Shown here one piece after another: positions 48,612 through 50,160 of a DNA stretch of 50,160 nucleotides. Within the stretch, counting starts at the first letter, position 1, and the number at the start of each line of letters is the position of its first letter. The stretch comes from Syntrophomonadaceae bacterium (GTDB lineage Bacteria > Bacillota > Syntrophomonadia > Syntrophomonadales > Syntrophomonadaceae), in assembly GCA_028706315.1 (NCBI GenBank), contig JAQWBP010000013.1:1-50160 (forward strand). Reading direction: 5' to 3'. Under the pieces are notes generated by a model. It was not told where the DNA came from. It was given only the letters and a program-made list of their open reading frames with translations, and did no database searches. Made by a program: the position numbers and the translations under genes.

Positions 48612-50054
48612 TTACAAAGTTTGAATGGAATCCTTTATTCTTCTGATAGACTCTTCCTTACCCCATACGCTGATCAGATAAGGCAAATCAGGACCATGAG
48701 TCTGGCCGCTGATTGCACAGCGCAGAGGCATGTAGACATTTTTCGGTTTCACTTTAAGTTCTTTAATCAAACTTTTGATATACTTTTTTAACTCGTCTGG
48801 ACTGACTAGCTCAGGAAAACCGCTTATAAAAGCTTCCAGGACTGGCCTTACCCCATCCTCTTGCAGAACCTGCCGAGCTTCGTCTTCATAGCTTAAATCA
48901 TCAAAAATTACTCCTACATGTTTAGTAATATCACTTAAGCATACTAATCGATCCCTGACAGCTTCGATTAAAAAGCTGTATTTTCCTTCATCAAGTTTTT
49001 TAACTTCTTCTGCATAGCCCGATTTCTCCAGATACGGTTTAAGCATCTTACCCAGCTCTTCTGTTTCTATCTTCTTTAAATGCTGCTGGTTAATCCAATT
49101 TAATTTATCCAAATCAAATACTGCCGGGCTTTTAGCTACTCGTTCCAGTGAAAAAGCTGCTATTATCTCTTCCGGGGAAAGTATTTCTTCTTCTCCTTCT
49201 GGAGACCAGCCCATTAAGGATAAGAAATTAAACATAGCTGCGGGCAGATAGCCCATATCACGGTATTGTACTAACGAGGTAGCACCATGTCTTTTACTCA
49301 TCTTTTGCCTGTCGCTACCTAGAATCAGTGAAATATGCGCAAACTCCGGCAGTTTAAAATTTAGGGCATCATAAATCATAAGCTGGCGGGGAGTATTAGA
49401 TAAGTGTTCCTCCGCTCTGATTACATGGGTTATTCCCATGAGAAAATCATCAATAACTACCGCAAAATTGTATGTAGGTATGCCATCTGACTTTACAATA
49501 ATAAAGTCTCCCATGTCGTCAGTCGCAAAGCTAACTCTACCTCGTACCAAATCATCGACTATATAAATCTTATGAGCCGGAATCTGAAAACGTATGGTCG
49601 GCTTAAGACCCTGGGCTAACTTTTGTTCCCTTTCCTCTGCAGTTAACCCCCAGCATTTACCTGTATAACGAGGAGTCTCGCCCCGCTCAATCAGAGCCTG
49701 CCTCTCTTTCTCTAACTCTTCTTCCGTACAAAAGCAGTAATAAGCATGGCCTGAATCTAAAAGTTTTTGGATATACTCTTGGTATATCGCAAGACGCTCA
49801 GTCTGCCTGTAAGGGCCATTTTCTCCTCCAGCGCCTATTCCTTCGGCCCACTCTATACCCAGCCATTTTAATGACTCTATTATTTCTTCTTCATATTCTC
49901 TTTTAGAACGGTCCAGATCCGTATCTTCGATACGCAGGACCATTTCCCCCTTCTGATTCTCAGCTAACAAATAATTAAATAAAGCTGAACGGGCTCCACC
50001 AATATGCAGTGGTCCGGTAGGGCTGGGGGCGAACCTGACTTTTAACTTGTTCAT
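48612..50054 (-). CDS. gltX: Glutamyl-tRNA synthetase
   Basis: Charges tRNA-Glu. The 480 residues have the HIGH-type [16 protein letters not shown] (about 9-24), the CFCTEEE...KCW zinc-type cysteines, and the KMSKRHG motif (about 246-252). The C-terminal helical anticodon-binding domain is complete. Whether it is discriminating or not cannot be told with confidence. It is the first gene of this conserved cluster and has its own promoter. Confidence 0.97.
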   Translation of the reverse strand: MNKLKVRFAPSPTGPLHIGGARSALFNYLLAENQKGEMVLRIEDTDLDRSKREYEEEIIESLKWLGIEWAEGIGAGGENGPYRQTERLAIYQEYIQKLLDSGHAYYCFCTEEELEKERQALIERGETPRYTGKCWGLTAEEREQKLAQGLKPTIRFQIPAHKIYIVDDLVRGRVSFATDDMGDFIIVKSDGIPTYNFAVVIDDFLMGITHVIRAEEHLSNTPRQLMIYDALNFKLPEFAHISLILGSDRQKMSKRHGATSLVQYRDMGYLPAAMFNFLSLMGWSPEGEEEILSPEEIIAAFSLERVAKSPAVFDLDKLNWINQQHLKKIETEELGKMLKPYLEKSGYAEEVKKLDEGKYSFLIEAVRDRLVCLSDITKHVGVIFDDLSYEDEARQVLQEDGVRPVLEAFISGFPELVSPDELKKYIKSLIKELKVKPKNVYMPLRCAISGQTHGPDLPYLISVWGKEESIRRIKDSIQTL

Positions 50055-50083
50055 TAATTGTTCCCTCCCTTATATACCAGCTA

Positions 50084-50089
50084 ATTATA
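50084..50089 (-). promoter_or_regulatory. Extended -10 promoter of gltX
   Basis: Minus-strand TGCTATAAT, an extended -10 with perfect TATAAT (50084-50089), about 30 bp before gltX. No good -35 lies at 17 nt, consistent with an extended -10 promoter. Confidence 0.6.
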
Positions 50090-50160
50090 GCATTTCAAAA
50101 TTAATTCAGCCAGAAAGTCCCGGTATATTACTGTATTACTTGGTCAACTTCCCTAAACTA

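Overview
The window looks like the chromosome of an anaerobic, endospore-lineage Bacillota (class Clostridia), probably close to Syntrophomonas-type bacteria. The grounds are the gene orders gltX-cysE-cysS-mrnC-thyX-rlmB-sigH and tRNAs-tuf-rpmG-secE-nusG, a SigH sigma factor, a Cys T-box, an L7Ae-like gene between rpoC and rpsL, a KOW protein between map and infA, and an EF-Tu with a cysteine-rich insert. The genus is inference. Every supported gene is on the minus strand, so transcription runs from high to low coordinates.

From the right end: gltX (48.6-50.1 kb), then a consensus promoter and a cysteine T-box leader before cysE-cysS-mrnC (45.4-48.4 kb). Next, about 41.05-45.4 kb, comes an A+T-rich accessory island. 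It holds an IS4-type transposase remnant between imperfect direct repeats, then a tight operon thyA - dfrA - SIR2/SLOG protein - ThiC-family protein. The island ends at the 3' half of thyX, which has lost its N-terminal half. This reads as a captured replacement of the flavin-dependent thymidylate synthase ThyX by a ThyA+DHFR cassette that also carries a Thoeris-ThsA-like NADase and an unusual ThiC paralogue. It is the most interesting part of the window and the best candidate for an undescribed system.

Downstream are four tandem 47-48 bp repeats, rlmB, sigH with its own promoter and terminator, five tRNA genes (Thr, Tyr, fMet, Thr, Met) and the first tuf gene. Then comes one long information-processing superoperon: rpmG-secE-nusG-rplK-rplA, an L10 leader, rplJ-rplL, a membrane-anchored protein of unknown function, rpoB-rpoC, an L7Ae-like gene, rpsL-rpsG-fusA-tuf, the S10 and spc clusters (rpsJ to rpmJ, including secY, adk, map, infA), the alpha cluster (rpsM-rpsK-rpsD-rpoA-rplQ), an ECF-transporter core (ecfA1-ecfA2-ecfT) and truA. 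A separate promoter and structured leader drive rplM-rpsI, which end at a strong terminator at the left edge.

The core genes are ordinary in content. Points of interest there are twin tuf genes identical over about 1.2 kb, a duplicated C-terminal module in CysS, the membrane protein with its own promoter between rplL and rpoB, and several structured spacers. Start codons were reassigned where a ribosome binding site clearly favours an internal start.
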